Of a DNA stretch of 64,000 nucleotides, positions 21,232-29,860 are shown piece by piece (position 1 is the stretch's first letter; the number at the start of each line of letters is the position of its first letter). This DNA is from Paulinella micropora (lineage: Eukaryota; Cercozoa; Imbricatea; Euglyphida; Paulinellidae). The translations under genes and the position numbers were made by a program. The notes beneath the pieces were generated by a model. That model saw only the letters and a list, made by a program, of their open reading frames with translations, was not told the DNA's origin and did no database searches. Where the stretch lies: the NCBI GenBank assembly GCA_019918135.1, contig WBZZ01000162.1:327501-391500 (forward strand), in the 5' to 3' direction.

Positions 21232-21302
21232 CATTTACGCAAAATTTTGTTTCCCTACGACCGGACCTGGGGCGGCCCTTCGTATCAGGAAGAGGATCAT
21301 AA
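21232..21302. repeat. right arm of the inverted repeat bracketing element X
   Basis: Inverted partner of 11667-11745 (CTTCGTATCAGGAAGAGGAT and CCTACGACC). It lies between the right end of X and resumed G2 coding sequence at about 21304. Confidence 0.75.
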
Positions 21303-21303
21303 G

Positions 21304-21764
21304 TTGTGCATCCATCATTTTGAGGTCGGGTTTACCCAACACGATGGTGCCCGGGAAGTCCGGGACGATCAAGACATGTATAGTGTAAGACATTCCGGAT
21401 GGAAATTCGACTGTCAACTGCACGCGTCCTATTATCGCGCTCCGTTCGTCGTTGGCACCCCGGATGAATCCGAGTGGGCCTGTCTTAGTAAAATCGAACA
21501 GACGTCCAAACTTGTCTATGAAACGCCTTCCCGCGAACGATATTTGGGCCATGCTGTCGTCGCCGGTATCTAGGTAGCAGTTGAGTTCTTTCCAGTATAG
21601 TCTGGTGTAGCTCATATCCCGTGCCTCCGCTGGCGGGAGGTCTATCGGTTCGGCTCGGCTTGCCAAGGCCTGCTTCAACTCCGTCTCGGCAAACTGTCGC
21701 GCTTGTGTCCGCGCCGTTGCTCCGAGTTGGTCAGAGTCGTGCAGTGGGGTGAGCCCCGTTTGAT
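21304..21764 (-). pseudogene. G2 aspartic protease N-terminal half
   Basis: Retropepsin-type domain: active-site loop NCYLDTGDDSMAQISFAGRR, flap-side strand ERSAIIGRVQLTVEF, then the second hydrophobic-Gly motif VPDFPGTIVLGKPDLKMMD. The upstream end is cut by the copia insertion (target duplication TGTAT at 21764-21768) and the downstream end by element X. Canonical DTG is kept here. Confidence 0.8.
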
Positions 21765-21768
21765 GTAT
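21764..21768. repeat. copia target site duplication, left
   Basis: TGTAT directly outside the left LTR. The same five bases follow the right LTR at 50154-50158. Confidence 0.85.
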
Positions 21769-22207
21769 AGACGGGCTGTAATAATCCATCCGAGATGATG
21801 TATATTATGTTCTTCTAAGGATCAATAAAAACACTTTAATGAGATCGAACTGGATGTGGTCTGATCAAATCATGCTGATCACATGACATCACATGATAAT
21901 CTAATCTAGAATGTCTAGTAAACCAATATATGACTGTAATAATGACCATGGTGCAACTGTATCACAGTCAACTGTGGTCATTATTCTGGATTCATGTGAT
22001 AATTGGATAGATCGGTGCGGGGATGCAATACAGATGGCAAATTGGCAATGTTGCTGTGATTTATGGTAACAAACGGCAAAATATATGCAACTATCCGTCA
22101 CGGTAATATTGGCATTACACAAGAATAAATGGTAATACTGCGGTAATTTCGAGTTCAACTGTCATAAAAAAGATAAGACGAAATATTCCGAATATTGCGG
22201 TCTTACA
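21769..22207 (-). repeat. copia 3' LTR, uninterrupted
   Basis: 439 bases, on the plus strand AGACGGGCTGTAATAATCC... to ...GCGGTCTTACA. It contains TTCTTCTAAGGATCAATAAA, the empty form of the site where the Maverick inserted in the other LTR. An 11-base inverted repeat, AATAATGACCA/TGGTCATTATT, lies within it. Confidence 0.92.
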
Positions 22208-22215
22208 CTCCCCCC
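22208..22215 (-). promoter_or_regulatory. copia polypurine tract
   Basis: Plus CTCCCCCC, i.e. GGGGGGAG on the coding strand, immediately upstream of the 3' LTR. This is the expected site of second-strand priming. Confidence 0.75.
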
Positions 22216-22748
22216 GAACTCGATATCCCGTGCCCGCCATGACGGAATCGATCGCGTCTCAGAAGAGAGAATTCCTTAGCTTTCATGCTATACCGTTATC
22301 GAATCCATTAATCAACAAACTAAACCCCATTAATAGTTGGGAAAGCACCATCAATTACTTCTCCCCCCGTAATTAATATTTGTACCACTATTCAAGTAAA
22401 CTAAACCTATGCTAAGCCAATCACGGAGAAATGTCCTTAGTCTAAAAACGAAAGTCAAACGTTGTAGATCACTCTCCGTCGCAGTCCATCGTAGCGCCAC
22501 TATGCTCATAACGTACTATCAAGTAACATAGTACATTATTGAATGAGCATGAAGTCAACGGAAGTAAGCCGCGCACGTCAAATCATTTCAAATAGTCCGC
22601 GAATCGAACAATGAATTGATCGACAAGCTTCAAATACTGAGGCGTAGGCAATGCCTTCGTAAATACATCCGCCAGGTTGTCGTTAGTCCCAATCTTACGG
22701 CTAGTAATCCTCCCAGTCGTCATCGGCGGCGAGGAACGCGGTGGCGAT

Positions 22749-23168
22749 TCAGAATTTTTGTGACGAGCTGGGTATACATACCTGGGCCTTCAACAGTTTA
22801 TGGTAACAATCAGGGATCCGTGTTGACTGCCACCAATGGCTTTGGCAGTCAAAGGTCGAGACACTTAGCGCTGAAACACCATTACATTGTAGAGATGGAA
22901 AGATGGCAATGGTTTCGGACTCCTGTGTTGAAAGGGCGACCGTCGATTGCCGCTTCGACACCCAAAAGACTGGACCGGTAATAAGTTGTAATTCTCCAGA
23001 TCGCGAGCGTCGAGTAAATTTGCACCTTCCAAGATCAGCGTCCGCGTAGGTCTGCAAGTCGACAGTCTTCCAATCGACGTTTGAAGGGAAGAATAACCCA
23101 CGTTGATCCCGCAGGGAGCGATAAATCCTACTAATCATGCCATATGCAACGTCCGGTTCCTGATGCAT
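22749..23168 (-). CDS. copia RNase H domain (frameshifted from RT)
   Basis: RNase H of Ty1/copia type: TYADADLGRCKFTRRSRSGE, GPVFWVSKRQSTVALSTQES and E-T matching the YSDADWAG / WxSKKQxxVALSSTEAE pattern, with catalytic Asp and Glu in place. The frame overlaps the RT frame (23135-24139), so a one-base shift separates them. The tail after residue ~100 loses family resemblance, from another shift. Confidence 0.85.
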   Translation of the reverse strand: MHQEPDVAYGMISRIYRSLRDQRGLFFPSNVDWKTVDLQTYADADLGRCKFTRRSRSGELQLITGPVFWVSKRQSTVALSTQESETIAIFPSLQCNGVSALSVSTFDCQSHWWQSTRIPDCYHKLLKAQVCIPSSSQKF

Positions 23169-24139
23169 GTAAATGCATAATCTATTACTGCATAAACAAG
23201 TTGTGGTTGTGTTTGGGAAATTGGCCAGATGAGCTCACCAGCAAGCTTGCGTAGAGGCCATTGTCTTAAAGTTGCATTGGCGTCCGCCGGTTGTGGTTCC
23301 AAATCGGTGCACAGGGTCGTGGTTGGCTTCGCGTTTTCAAAACCACGATCCTGCAGCAAACCGTCAATATAAGCCTTTTGATGGATCAACAACCCAGTAT
23401 CAAGTCGAACAAATTGCATACCACAAAAGACTTCCACGTCGCCTTTATCCGTTAATCGAAACTGTGCCTCTTGTAGGCGCCGAAGTAGATTGTCATGTTG
23501 TTCTTCCCTCTGACAAAGTACGAGCATGTCATCCGTACGGAGCAAGACGACCCATGGCAATGACCTTTTATCCATGGCGAAGGTAGGCGGAAACTTCAAC
23601 TGTGGATCCCTGAGGAAAAATATACATGCATCTACCGTCGACTGCAAGTATCCTATTTTTCTCAGAAAACGTGAAATGTGGTTATACCATCTTCTTCCTG
23701 CTTGAGGGGACCCATAGAGCGCCTTCCTTACTTTCCAAATTCTGTTCGGCCTTTCCTGCGACCTAAAATCGTCAGGAGGTATTGCGTGGCATATTTCGCC
23801 CATGTCTGCGTGGGAATAAGCTTGACTAAAGTCAATATGTTTTATGTACGCATTCATCGCAACCATCAACGAACAAAGGGTGAGCAAGAAAATGTGTTGA
23901 GCAACAGGCGAAGAGGTCTCATATGGGTTGAAATGTTGAAACGGTACCATTTGATTCCCGTAAATAACCAATCTGGATTTGTACTTCGATGCCCCGGACG
24001 CCTCGTCGACCTTAATAGCATCAACAAAGCCAGTTCCAATTGGTTTCACTTTTTCTTTGTCAGCATCATCCCATATAGCCCACTCCAAGCATCCGGCATC
24101 ATACAACCCCTGTATCTCTTTTTCTCTTGCTTTTACCAC
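23135..24139 (-). CDS. copia reverse transcriptase
   Basis: RVT_2-type polymerase: IGTGFVDAIKVDEASG, KSRLVIYGNQMVP, AYIKHIDFSQAYSHADM (first catalytic Asp), WKVRKALYGSPQAGRRWYNH, then the catalytic loop as VVLLRTDDMLVLC. The usual YVDDM reads RTDDM: both Asp are kept but Tyr-Val is replaced. Connection and RNase H follow. It makes cDNA of the element RNA in cytoplasmic particles. Confidence 0.9.
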   Translation of the reverse strand: MVKAREKEIQGLYDAGCLEWAIWDDADKEKVKPIGTGFVDAIKVDEASGASKYKSRLVIYGNQMVPFQHFNPYETSSPVAQHIFLLTLCSLMVAMNAYIKHIDFSQAYSHADMGEICHAIPPDDFRSQERPNRIWKVRKALYGSPQAGRRWYNHISRFLRKIGYLQSTVDACIFFLRDPQLKFPPTFAMDKRSLPWVVLLRTDDMLVLCQREEQHDNLLRRLQEAQFRLTDKGDVEVFCGMQFVRLDTGLLIHQKAYIDGLLQDRGFENAKPTTTLCTDLEPQPADANATLRQWPLRKLAGELIWPISQTQPQLVYAVIDYAFTCIRNRTLHMA

Positions 24140-24148
24140 CTCAGGTAT

Positions 24149-25774
24149 CTATCGCAAAACCTTCTCTGGTTTTCGTAGGACACGTGTAAATAAACAAACG
24201 TCCGTGTATTTCACTTCTTCGTCGTCGTTCGCGAACTCAACGTCATTGTCCTCATTTGTTATTGCCATGTGATACCTGTGTGTCGACGTGTTTGCCGGGG
24301 TTTGTCTCCTCACTCTCCTACCACTCACTATATTCGTACTGGAGATATTTCCCTCAATGTCTCTTGGAGCCTTCTTTTCCTCCCTTAATCCGTACTTACT
24401 GTCAGGGAATACAATTACTCTCCCTCTCTGCTGCCTGATGGGAACCCTCCCTGTGTTCTGCCTCACGTTCCTTAGTGGTGTGTTTTCTACTTGTGGTGCT
24501 ATCTCGAGACCAGGTAGATGGTTGCGGGGTCTTTTGTCCTCGCGATAATTTTGAGCGTCGTGCTCAACAATGACAATGGATGAGTCGTTGCTCTCTTCCT
24601 TTTTCACAGCTTCACTTTGAAATTCAACCGAATTTTCCGTCGAATTTTCACCCAAATTTTCCTGGGGTAGCAAGTGTGGGTTTGCAACAACGTGGTCTCC
24701 CATCATTTCATCACTCCATGCACACTCGTCTATGTTTGCAGTATATCCCCTAACGTGTGTGTTGAACCTTACATTCCTTTGCTCAACTACTTGTTTCTCC
24801 TTGAGCAAGTACACTCTGTACAACCTTCGAAACAAGTTGTAGCCCACAAGCACGCCAGGGGTTGCCATAGACATATTTTTTTCTTGTCGCCTCACCCATG
24901 CAAGACACCCTATAGGCTGCAAAAAGCCCATAGGTGGTCGTCTCTTAAGCGTAATTTCGTAGGGCGAGATTCCCTTGTACTTGCCTGTCGTCATAGGCGT
25001 CACCATCCTTATCACCCATTCAGCGTGCTCCATCTCCTGCCAAAACGCAGGAGGTAAATGAGCATCAATCCGCATAGCTGTTGATCTCGTCCCTGCCGTT
25101 CTGTGTTCTCTCTCTGCAATGGGATTTGATCTGGGTTCGTCTCTAGATGTGGTCTTAAGTATTATACCATTCGTGTTGCAAAACTCTACCATTTTGTTGG
25201 TTGCAAATTCTCCATCACATCTGATCTGCTTCACTGTGCGCCCAGTCTGAGCCACGAAGAACGCCACCACTTTTGCAACAAACGGCAAATACAGATCCTT
25301 CTTACGTGTGGGTGAAAAATTGTTGAACCCAAACCTGCCCTCCCCATCCTTCAACACTAGCTTGTAGCGATTACCTGTAAGCGACTTCGTTCGCCAGGGT
25401 CCTCTGAAGTCCATGTTCAGACTTTCTCCCACCCTAAATTCAGAATCAACATTAGGGTTCTCTTTGTAGACAGGTAAACGTGTTATCTTTGTATGTTGGC
25501 ATCCGTTGCATACACTTGGCAATCTCTCTCGCCAGCCTTTGCCAACTATTGTCCTGCCGTACTTCAATGCCCATTGTTCCATCACCTTGACCCCTGCGTG
25601 GCCCAACATTCTATGCAAATCCATTGCTTTAATTGGCCTTTTAGGGATAAGGGGTCTGAGAGAAAAGTTGGCAACGGGCTGAGCCTCTGCATCCGCATGA
25701 GGGTCAAATCGTTCGTCTACTTTCAGCTTGCTGTCGTCAGCGATGTCGAGTCTATACAATCTATTTCTCATCAT
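24149..25774 (-). CDS. copia integrase
   Basis: 541 codons. GAG-pre-integrase zinc site: LHRMLGHAGVKVMEQWALKY with downstream CNGCQHTK (HHCC). Core rve domain with LNMDFRGPW (D), KQIRCDGEFATNKMVEFC (D) and NPIAEREHRTAG (E), so the DDE triad is intact. A long variable tail ends in a basic region (RQQRGRVIVFPDSKYGLREE). It inserts cDNA into the genome. The frame stop lies close to RT on the same strand. Confidence 0.92.
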   Translation of the reverse strand: MMRNRLYRLDIADDSKLKVDERFDPHADAEAQPVANFSLRPLIPKRPIKAMDLHRMLGHAGVKVMEQWALKYGRTIVGKGWRERLPSVCNGCQHTKITRLPVYKENPNVDSEFRVGESLNMDFRGPWRTKSLTGNRYKLVLKDGEGRFGFNNFSPTRKKDLYLPFVAKVVAFFVAQTGRTVKQIRCDGEFATNKMVEFCNTNGIILKTTSRDEPRSNPIAEREHRTAGTRSTAMRIDAHLPPAFWQEMEHAEWVIRMVTPMTTGKYKGISPYEITLKRRPPMGFLQPIGCLAWVRRQEKNMSMATPGVLVGYNLFRRLYRVYLLKEKQVVEQRNVRFNTHVRGYTANIDECAWSDEMMGDHVVANPHLLPQENLGENSTENSVEFQSEAVKKEESNDSSIVIVEHDAQNYREDKRPRNHLPGLEIAPQVENTPLRNVRQNTGRVPIRQQRGRVIVFPDSKYGLREEKKAPRDIEGNISSTNIVSGRRVRRQTPANTSTHRYHMAITNEDNDVEFANDDEEVKYTDVCLFTRVLRKPEKVLR

Positions 25775-26485
25775 TCATCCTCTACAAATGATGTCTTCCT
25801 CATTGACCTTCACCGGGCGTTTCAATATAAACGCCTGGCTGTTTTGCAAAATGGTTGCAAACCCATAAGCATTGTCCAAAACGCCGGGGGATAATAGGGA
25901 GTAAGGGGTTTTGCTGCTGACGAGTGCGTCGCTGATTTCTAATGTCCCTTCTCTACCCCCACCTGACACTATAGGTATCGTTGCCTTCGCCCGCATTGAC
26001 ACACGCATCGTATGCTCGGTGATACCAGCCAGGTTCGCAGGTGCTCCCACTTGCACATCATGCATAGGCATAGACGTATGTACAAGAGTCCTGTTACACC
26101 CTGAATCAATAATCGTCGGTACCTTCTCTTTCGACGAGACACTTAAAGCCACAGCATGTCCCTCATCGTCCCGTTCCACCTGCTGCATACCCACAGCAGT
26201 GTCAACTAATGTCGCAGCTATGTTGGTATGTACCCTGGATGGTTGGTAGGTTGAAGGTCGCATCGCCGGAGGCGCCTCCAATATCGTGGGACGGCTCGTG
26301 ATGCGGTAAGTTGGAAAACCTGACAACTTGCGGTATATGTCTGAAAGTGTTTTAGAGTCGTACCTAGATGGTAGTTGGTACCTCGTTCCCGACTGACCAG
26401 TCGGCACAATCTCGTAGCGCGTCATCCTATGATAGGCAAACATTGCGAAGTCGCGCCTTACCGATCCAATTCCACACGGCGGCAA
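25775..26485 (-). CDS. copia aspartic protease
   Basis: A retropepsin-like domain in the middle of the frame: KVPTIIDSGCNRTLVHTSMP supplies the D-S-G active site, followed by VSMRAKATIPIVSGGG and YSLLSPGVLDNAYGF. It directly precedes integrase, as in copia polyproteins. The N-terminal 90 residues are a linker. Confidence 0.85.
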   Translation of the reverse strand: MPPCGIGSVRRDFAMFAYHRMTRYEIVPTGQSGTRYQLPSRYDSKTLSDIYRKLSGFPTYRITSRPTILEAPPAMRPSTYQPSRVHTNIAATLVDTAVGMQQVERDDEGHAVALSVSSKEKVPTIIDSGCNRTLVHTSMPMHDVQVGAPANLAGITEHTMRVSMRAKATIPIVSGGGREGTLEISDALVSSKTPYSLLSPGVLDNAYGFATILQNSQAFILKRPVKVNEEDIICRG

Positions 26486-27072
26486 AACTCTTGATTCGTC
26501 AGGCTTCGCAGCGGGTAGAGTTCGTCATTTTGAGCATACTTGCAGAAGTCCCTATGGGCCTTCCAATCTCTCCTCTGATGCAACTTGCAGCAGTAGAACA
26601 CCCAGTTGCATCCTTGACACCTAAACATAGGTTTCATAAGCGTCTCGATTTGGTCGCAGTACTCGCATGAACGTGGCGGTAGGGGCCTGGAATGTGGCAT
26701 ATCAGCGGGATATATACCTGGAGGTTGATAGTCGCCACAGTGCCGGCAAAACCCCACCATTGACTGCCAGCTAGATGGAAAGATATTGAAACCCAGCCTA
26801 ATACTCCAATACTCTATCTCCATGATTGTCGCGTGGTTGTAGCAGTAATGCACATCTATGCACCAAAACCAGGGCCCATCCACCAAAGGGGGGTGGGAAC
26901 ATGATGTCGTAGTAAGTAGTAAGCTGCCAGGCACAGCATTTAATGTATAAGCAATTCCCAATTTGAAACGAGTCTCGGGCCTAATCTTCACTTCCCCTAT
27001 GGGTCTTCGAACTTCTACTTTGCCTTCCCCTACAATAGGGACCGGTACAGTGAAGTGTACCAACCAAGACAA
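26458..27072 (-). CDS. copia-encoded MYND-type zinc finger protein segment
   Basis: 204 codons. The last third has a MYND pattern: CRHCG..., then CEYCDQIETL, FRCQGCNWVFYCCKLHQRRD and WKAHRDFC, i.e. CxxC, CxxC, YCC...H...HRDFC spacing. The upstream part reads SWLVHFTVPVPIVGEGK and GPWFWCIDVHYC. MYND fingers bind proline-rich peptides in chromatin and signalling proteins. I know no standard copia element with one between gag and protease, so it was probably captured from a host gene. Confidence 0.7.
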   Translation of the reverse strand: MSWLVHFTVPVPIVGEGKVEVRRPIGEVKIRPETRFKLGIAYTLNAVPGSLLLTTTSCSHPPLVDGPWFWCIDVHYCYNHATIMEIEYWSIRLGFNIFPSSWQSMVGFCRHCGDYQPPGIYPADMPHSRPLPPRSCEYCDQIETLMKPMFRCQGCNWVFYCCKLHQRRDWKAHRDFCKYAQNDELYPLRSLTNQEFCRRVELDR

Positions 27073-27084
27073 TGGGACACAATA

Positions 27085-27987
27085 TCACAAATCTTTTTGC
27101 TGGGGTACCATACGGCTCCTCTCGTGGGACAATATAGTTGATCGGGGCATCCATTCGCCATGAAGCGGGCCAGTGTCAGGTGGCACTGGAAAACCACACG
27201 GATCGTCAAGTCGTCTGTACAATTTCTTCGTAAAAGCCCAAATGTTCAGTTTCGTTCTGAAATCATTTTCGTCAATCCGTTGCTCCCTAGTGAGGGACTC
27301 CCAAGGTATCTCGTCGGGCCTTAAGCCCGAGAAGGACTTATAATCCAAATGTGGACCAACGACACCCTCGGCCGCTAGTTGTTCCAACTTATTTTCCGTA
27401 TTTCTCGCTTCCTCAATCTCACCCTCATTCTCTTCCCCTTCAACACCCAATGTCTTTTCCTCCATCACTTCTGAAGCGGCTGACGCGCTTGTAGTAGTTG
27501 TAGCGCTCGCAAGATTCGGTGTTGTCCTAATAGGTAGAGCCACGGTGAGATCATCATCATCTGGATCTGAAGGTACCCGTTCTTCATCGCCGTCCACGGC
27601 TAGAGCAATCACAACATGCCCGTGCAGATCCATCGCTTCTTCCACGTCTCCGTGGAGCCCCGAGCCTCCCCTTCGACGTAAGTGGTCGACCCATCCCTCG
27701 CCTATCACATATTTTATAGCATTAGTGCTACTACCCTGAGTGTTGTCAGACTTGTCACTCTCGGCCCGGACCTTGATGTGTTTGTTCACATCCTTGTTGA
27801 TAATCTGTTTCACATACTTCTCAGTGACGTCGTCGTAAAACGGCTCGCTGTTTTCGACACTCATGCTTCGCGCGATCTTGACGGGGACAAATTCGAGCCA
27901 CACGTCTGCGTTCTCACAATCGATAGGTACCTCGGCCACTTCGTTGTTCGGCCCTTGCACGGTGTGTGCGCTCATCTGTATCATCAC
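27085..27987 (-). CDS. copia polyprotein segment of unknown function
   Basis: 300 codons. Acidic and Ser/Thr/Glu-rich in the middle, with more ordered ends (VPIDCENADVWLEFVPVKIA; FRTKLNIWAFTKKLYRRLDD). It overlaps the preceding gag frame (27914-28753) and runs toward the MYND frame, so it belongs to the same polyprotein. No domain recognised. It makes this interior longer than usual for copia. Confidence 0.6.
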   Translation of the reverse strand: MMIQMSAHTVQGPNNEVAEVPIDCENADVWLEFVPVKIARSMSVENSEPFYDDVTEKYVKQIINKDVNKHIKVRAESDKSDNTQGSSTNAIKYVIGEGWVDHLRRRGGSGLHGDVEEAMDLHGHVVIALAVDGDEERVPSDPDDDDLTVALPIRTTPNLASATTTTSASAASEVMEEKTLGVEGEENEGEIEEARNTENKLEQLAAEGVVGPHLDYKSFSGLRPDEIPWESLTREQRIDENDFRTKLNIWAFTKKLYRRLDDPCGFPVPPDTGPLHGEWMPRSTILSHERSRMVPQQKDL

Positions 27988-28753
27988 TCATGACCAACGG
28001 GCAGTCGTAGTATGCACACGCACCGTTGATATCGATGTGGGCGCATCTTTTGAGTGGCTTGAGAGCCTCCTCGTCGCCCTTCTGTTTCTTCGCCGGCGGT
28101 TCGTTTGGTGTCCCCTCCTGAGCTGCGGGGATCTGCATTCCATTAATTACAAATGAGTGTTGTCCGCCTAGATCAAGCTTGTTTACCTTAATGGTCTCAG
28201 GCGGTAGCTTGTATAACTCCTCCACGGCGATCTGGCCAAGCTGGGGGTTATCCTCTATCATCCGTTCCACCGTCAATCCAGCCCATGCGTCATCGACTTC
28301 GTCGAATTTCCGCTCCGTTGCGGGGTTTGCCACGTAGACCACAGGTTTTACAACATTGACTTTGGGCTTGCGCGGGTCACGGGGACGGTTGTTGTTCGCG
28401 TTGCGAGGTGGGTTGGCACGTTTGCCATTGGTAGGTGTACGCGATTTTGATTTGGTAAAGTTGTTGCTGCCACCACGTTGGGTCGGCCCCCTCATCTTAC
28501 ACTCTCCACCAGTGTGGGTCGGCTTGTTGGAGCGCACCGAACGCGGCAATTTTTCACAATATGATTCGGCTTGCGACAATTGAAACAGACTTTGCAGTCT
28601 CTTGCAAGAAAACTGAAACAGGTTGTGTAGAGGTACCCGTTTTTCTCTGCGGCCGTGACACCTCTGCCGCTTGTGCCATTTCCTGAATACGGGCACACAG
28701 TTAATTGTAAGTAGGCTTCTGAGCATCGGGCTTAGACCAGTAGAGTGGCCCAA
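27914..28753 (-). CDS. copia gag C-terminal region with zinc knuckle in a neighbouring frame
   Basis: The CCHC knuckle CFNCRKPNHIVKNC lies in the frame 28492-28698. Past a frameshift, the longer frame continues with basic NNFTKSKSRTPTNGKRANPP and a segment DEVDDAWAGLTVERMIEDNP. Knuckle plus basic tail is the nucleocapsid part of gag, binding element RNA. The two frames are one gene broken by an indel near 28500. Confidence 0.8.
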   Translation of the reverse strand: MGHSTGLSPMLRSLLTINCVPVFRKWHKRQRCHGRREKRVPLHNLFQFSCKRLQSLFQLSQAESYCEKLPRSVRSNKPTHTGGECKMRGPTQRGGSNNFTKSKSRTPTNGKRANPPRNANNNRPRDPRKPKVNVVKPVVYVANPATERKFDEVDDAWAGLTVERMIEDNPQLGQIAVEELYKLPPETIKVNKLDLGGQHSFVINGMQIPAAQEGTPNEPPAKKQKGDEEALKPLKRCAHIDINGACAYYDCPLVMSDDTDERTHRARAEQRSGRGTYRL

Positions 28754-28765
28754 CTACATCTCCTA

Positions 28766-29424
28766 CTAATAAATGTTTTTCTTCGTTAATCCACTGTAAC
28801 GTAGCAACACACTGAAATTGATCGGAAAATCAAGATGACGCTGTGCTAGCTTCTCGTACCTATGTGCCTGACGTTCTATCCAGTCCTCTAGCTTCGTCTT
28901 CTCGGTTACCTTATCCATGAACATCTCTTGCAGTAGCTTGTGGTTTGAGATCGGCCCAACCAATGCATACTTCTCACTTAACCTCGCCCACATCTCTCTG
29001 GGGTGATTACCTGCCCTCCTTATCGTTAACATCGCTGGGTGGCCCTGTAATGCATTAGCCAAGTAAGACCATAACTTAACAATGCAGGATAGCCTTACCT
29101 TGTCCGGTAGACACTGCTCCAGTTGCTCAAACGTGAAGTTGGGGCCCAAAGCGTCAATCGCAGCCTTCTGCTCCTCCAGAGGCATGGCGGGGTCACCAGC
29201 TTGCTTCTTTTCCGTTGCCTTCTTGAGCTCCGCAGCAGTAGGTGTAATGTAGGTCTTCAGCTCACCTAGAGGCATCGGACCATGCTCATCTGCAATGAAA
29301 TTAGGAACTTAGGGTCAACACCCTCCACAAACTGCAAGAATGCCCATCGCCACTCGTCATACGCAGACGCAGGCTTACTTGGCAAGCGTGTGCAACTCAA
29401 CGCAACTTGCGTTCGCTCATAACC
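28766..29424 (-). CDS. copia gag N-terminal region
   Basis: The frame 28766-29275 has the UBN2/copia gag character: IVKLWSYLANALQGHP, REMWARLSEKYALVGPIS, KLLQEMFMDKVTEKTKLEDW. A further frame up to about 29400 reads ASAYDEWRWAFLQFVEGVDP, which looks like the true N-terminus, offset by an indel near 29280. It begins just inside the 5' LTR, as expected. Confidence 0.8.
29408..29424 (-). promoter_or_regulatory. copia primer-binding-like site
   Basis: On the coding strand the LTR end ...GCCCGTCT is followed by GGTTATGAGCGAACGCA. TGGTTATGAGC is close to the TGGTATCAGAGC sites used by initiator methionine tRNA fragments in copia elements. The assignment rests on position and resemblance only. Confidence 0.5.
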
Positions 29425-29475
29425 AGACGGGCTGTAATAATCCATCCGAGATGATGTATATTATGTTCTTCTAAG
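29425..29475 (-). repeat. copia 5' LTR, first part (ends at Maverick insertion)
   Basis: Identical to the start of the left LTR up to TTCTTCTAAG, where the Maverick begins. The rest of the LTR resumes at 49760. Confidence 0.92.
29470..29475. repeat. Maverick target site duplication, left
   Basis: TCTAAG, repeated at 49760-49765. The empty site in the other copia LTR has a single TCTAAG. Six bases is the usual Maverick/Polinton duplication. Confidence 0.92.
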
Positions 29476-29814
29476 AGTAGTATAGGGTGCCACTTGGGCA
29501 CAGGGTTTCAGTGCAGTTTCATCGCACAAACCACACTAAGAGCCGTTATTGTGTTTTGAGGCTACCTATTCTCTCTAAGTTCAAAACAACAATTTCATCA
29601 AAATCTCTCTTCCTATTCATAGTTTATTATTTCAAGACATTCTTCAAGACATCTTCAAGACATCACAATAATTAAAGAAATTACGCAAAATGACAAGAAA
29701 TGCGAAAACAAAAAAACATTTTTTCTGTTTCAGCAAAAAGGCAATAGAAACGGCTCTCCTGTTCATTTCGCAAACAAACAATACAGAAAGCATTTATAAG
29801 CAAATAAGGCTTAG
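29476..29814 (+). repeat. Maverick left terminal inverted repeat
   Basis: Matches 49421-49759 inverted with very few differences (e.g. one base in the CATTTATAAGC / CAATTATAAGC word). The 62-codon frame inside it is the same in both copies and is not a supported gene. Confidence 0.95.
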
Positions 29815-29860
29815 TCTTACAAGTTAATTTCTATTTAAATAATTATAAAGACACATAAGG

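Larger units (their letters stand above)
11731..21240. mobile_element. element X: large DNA transposon of unrecognised family
   Basis: A 9.5-kb block sits inside the G2 protease gene. It contains a plus-strand transposase-like gene pair (17382-20306), several minus-strand frames (12143-17051), a 181-bp tandem repeat array, and mirrored GGTGGC...GCCACC palindromes near both ends. Flanking G2 coding sequence is collinear on either side, so this is an insertion. The termini share only a short GCGTA/TACGC and a longer imperfect inverted repeat that includes target DNA, so the exact ends carry an uncertainty of some tens of bases. I cannot place it in a named superfamily. KDZ-type or other large DDE elements are possibilities. 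Confidence 0.65.

Noticed and set aside
21901-22158. 85-codon minus-strand frame, nearly repeated at 49847-50104
   Set aside because: It lies entirely within the copia LTRs. Similarity follows from the LTR pair, not from protein conservation.
29487-29675. 62-codon frame in the left terminal repeat, identical to one at 49560-49748
   Set aside because: It is identical only because it lies in the terminal inverted repeats. Low-complexity Phe/Ser-rich text and no start context.
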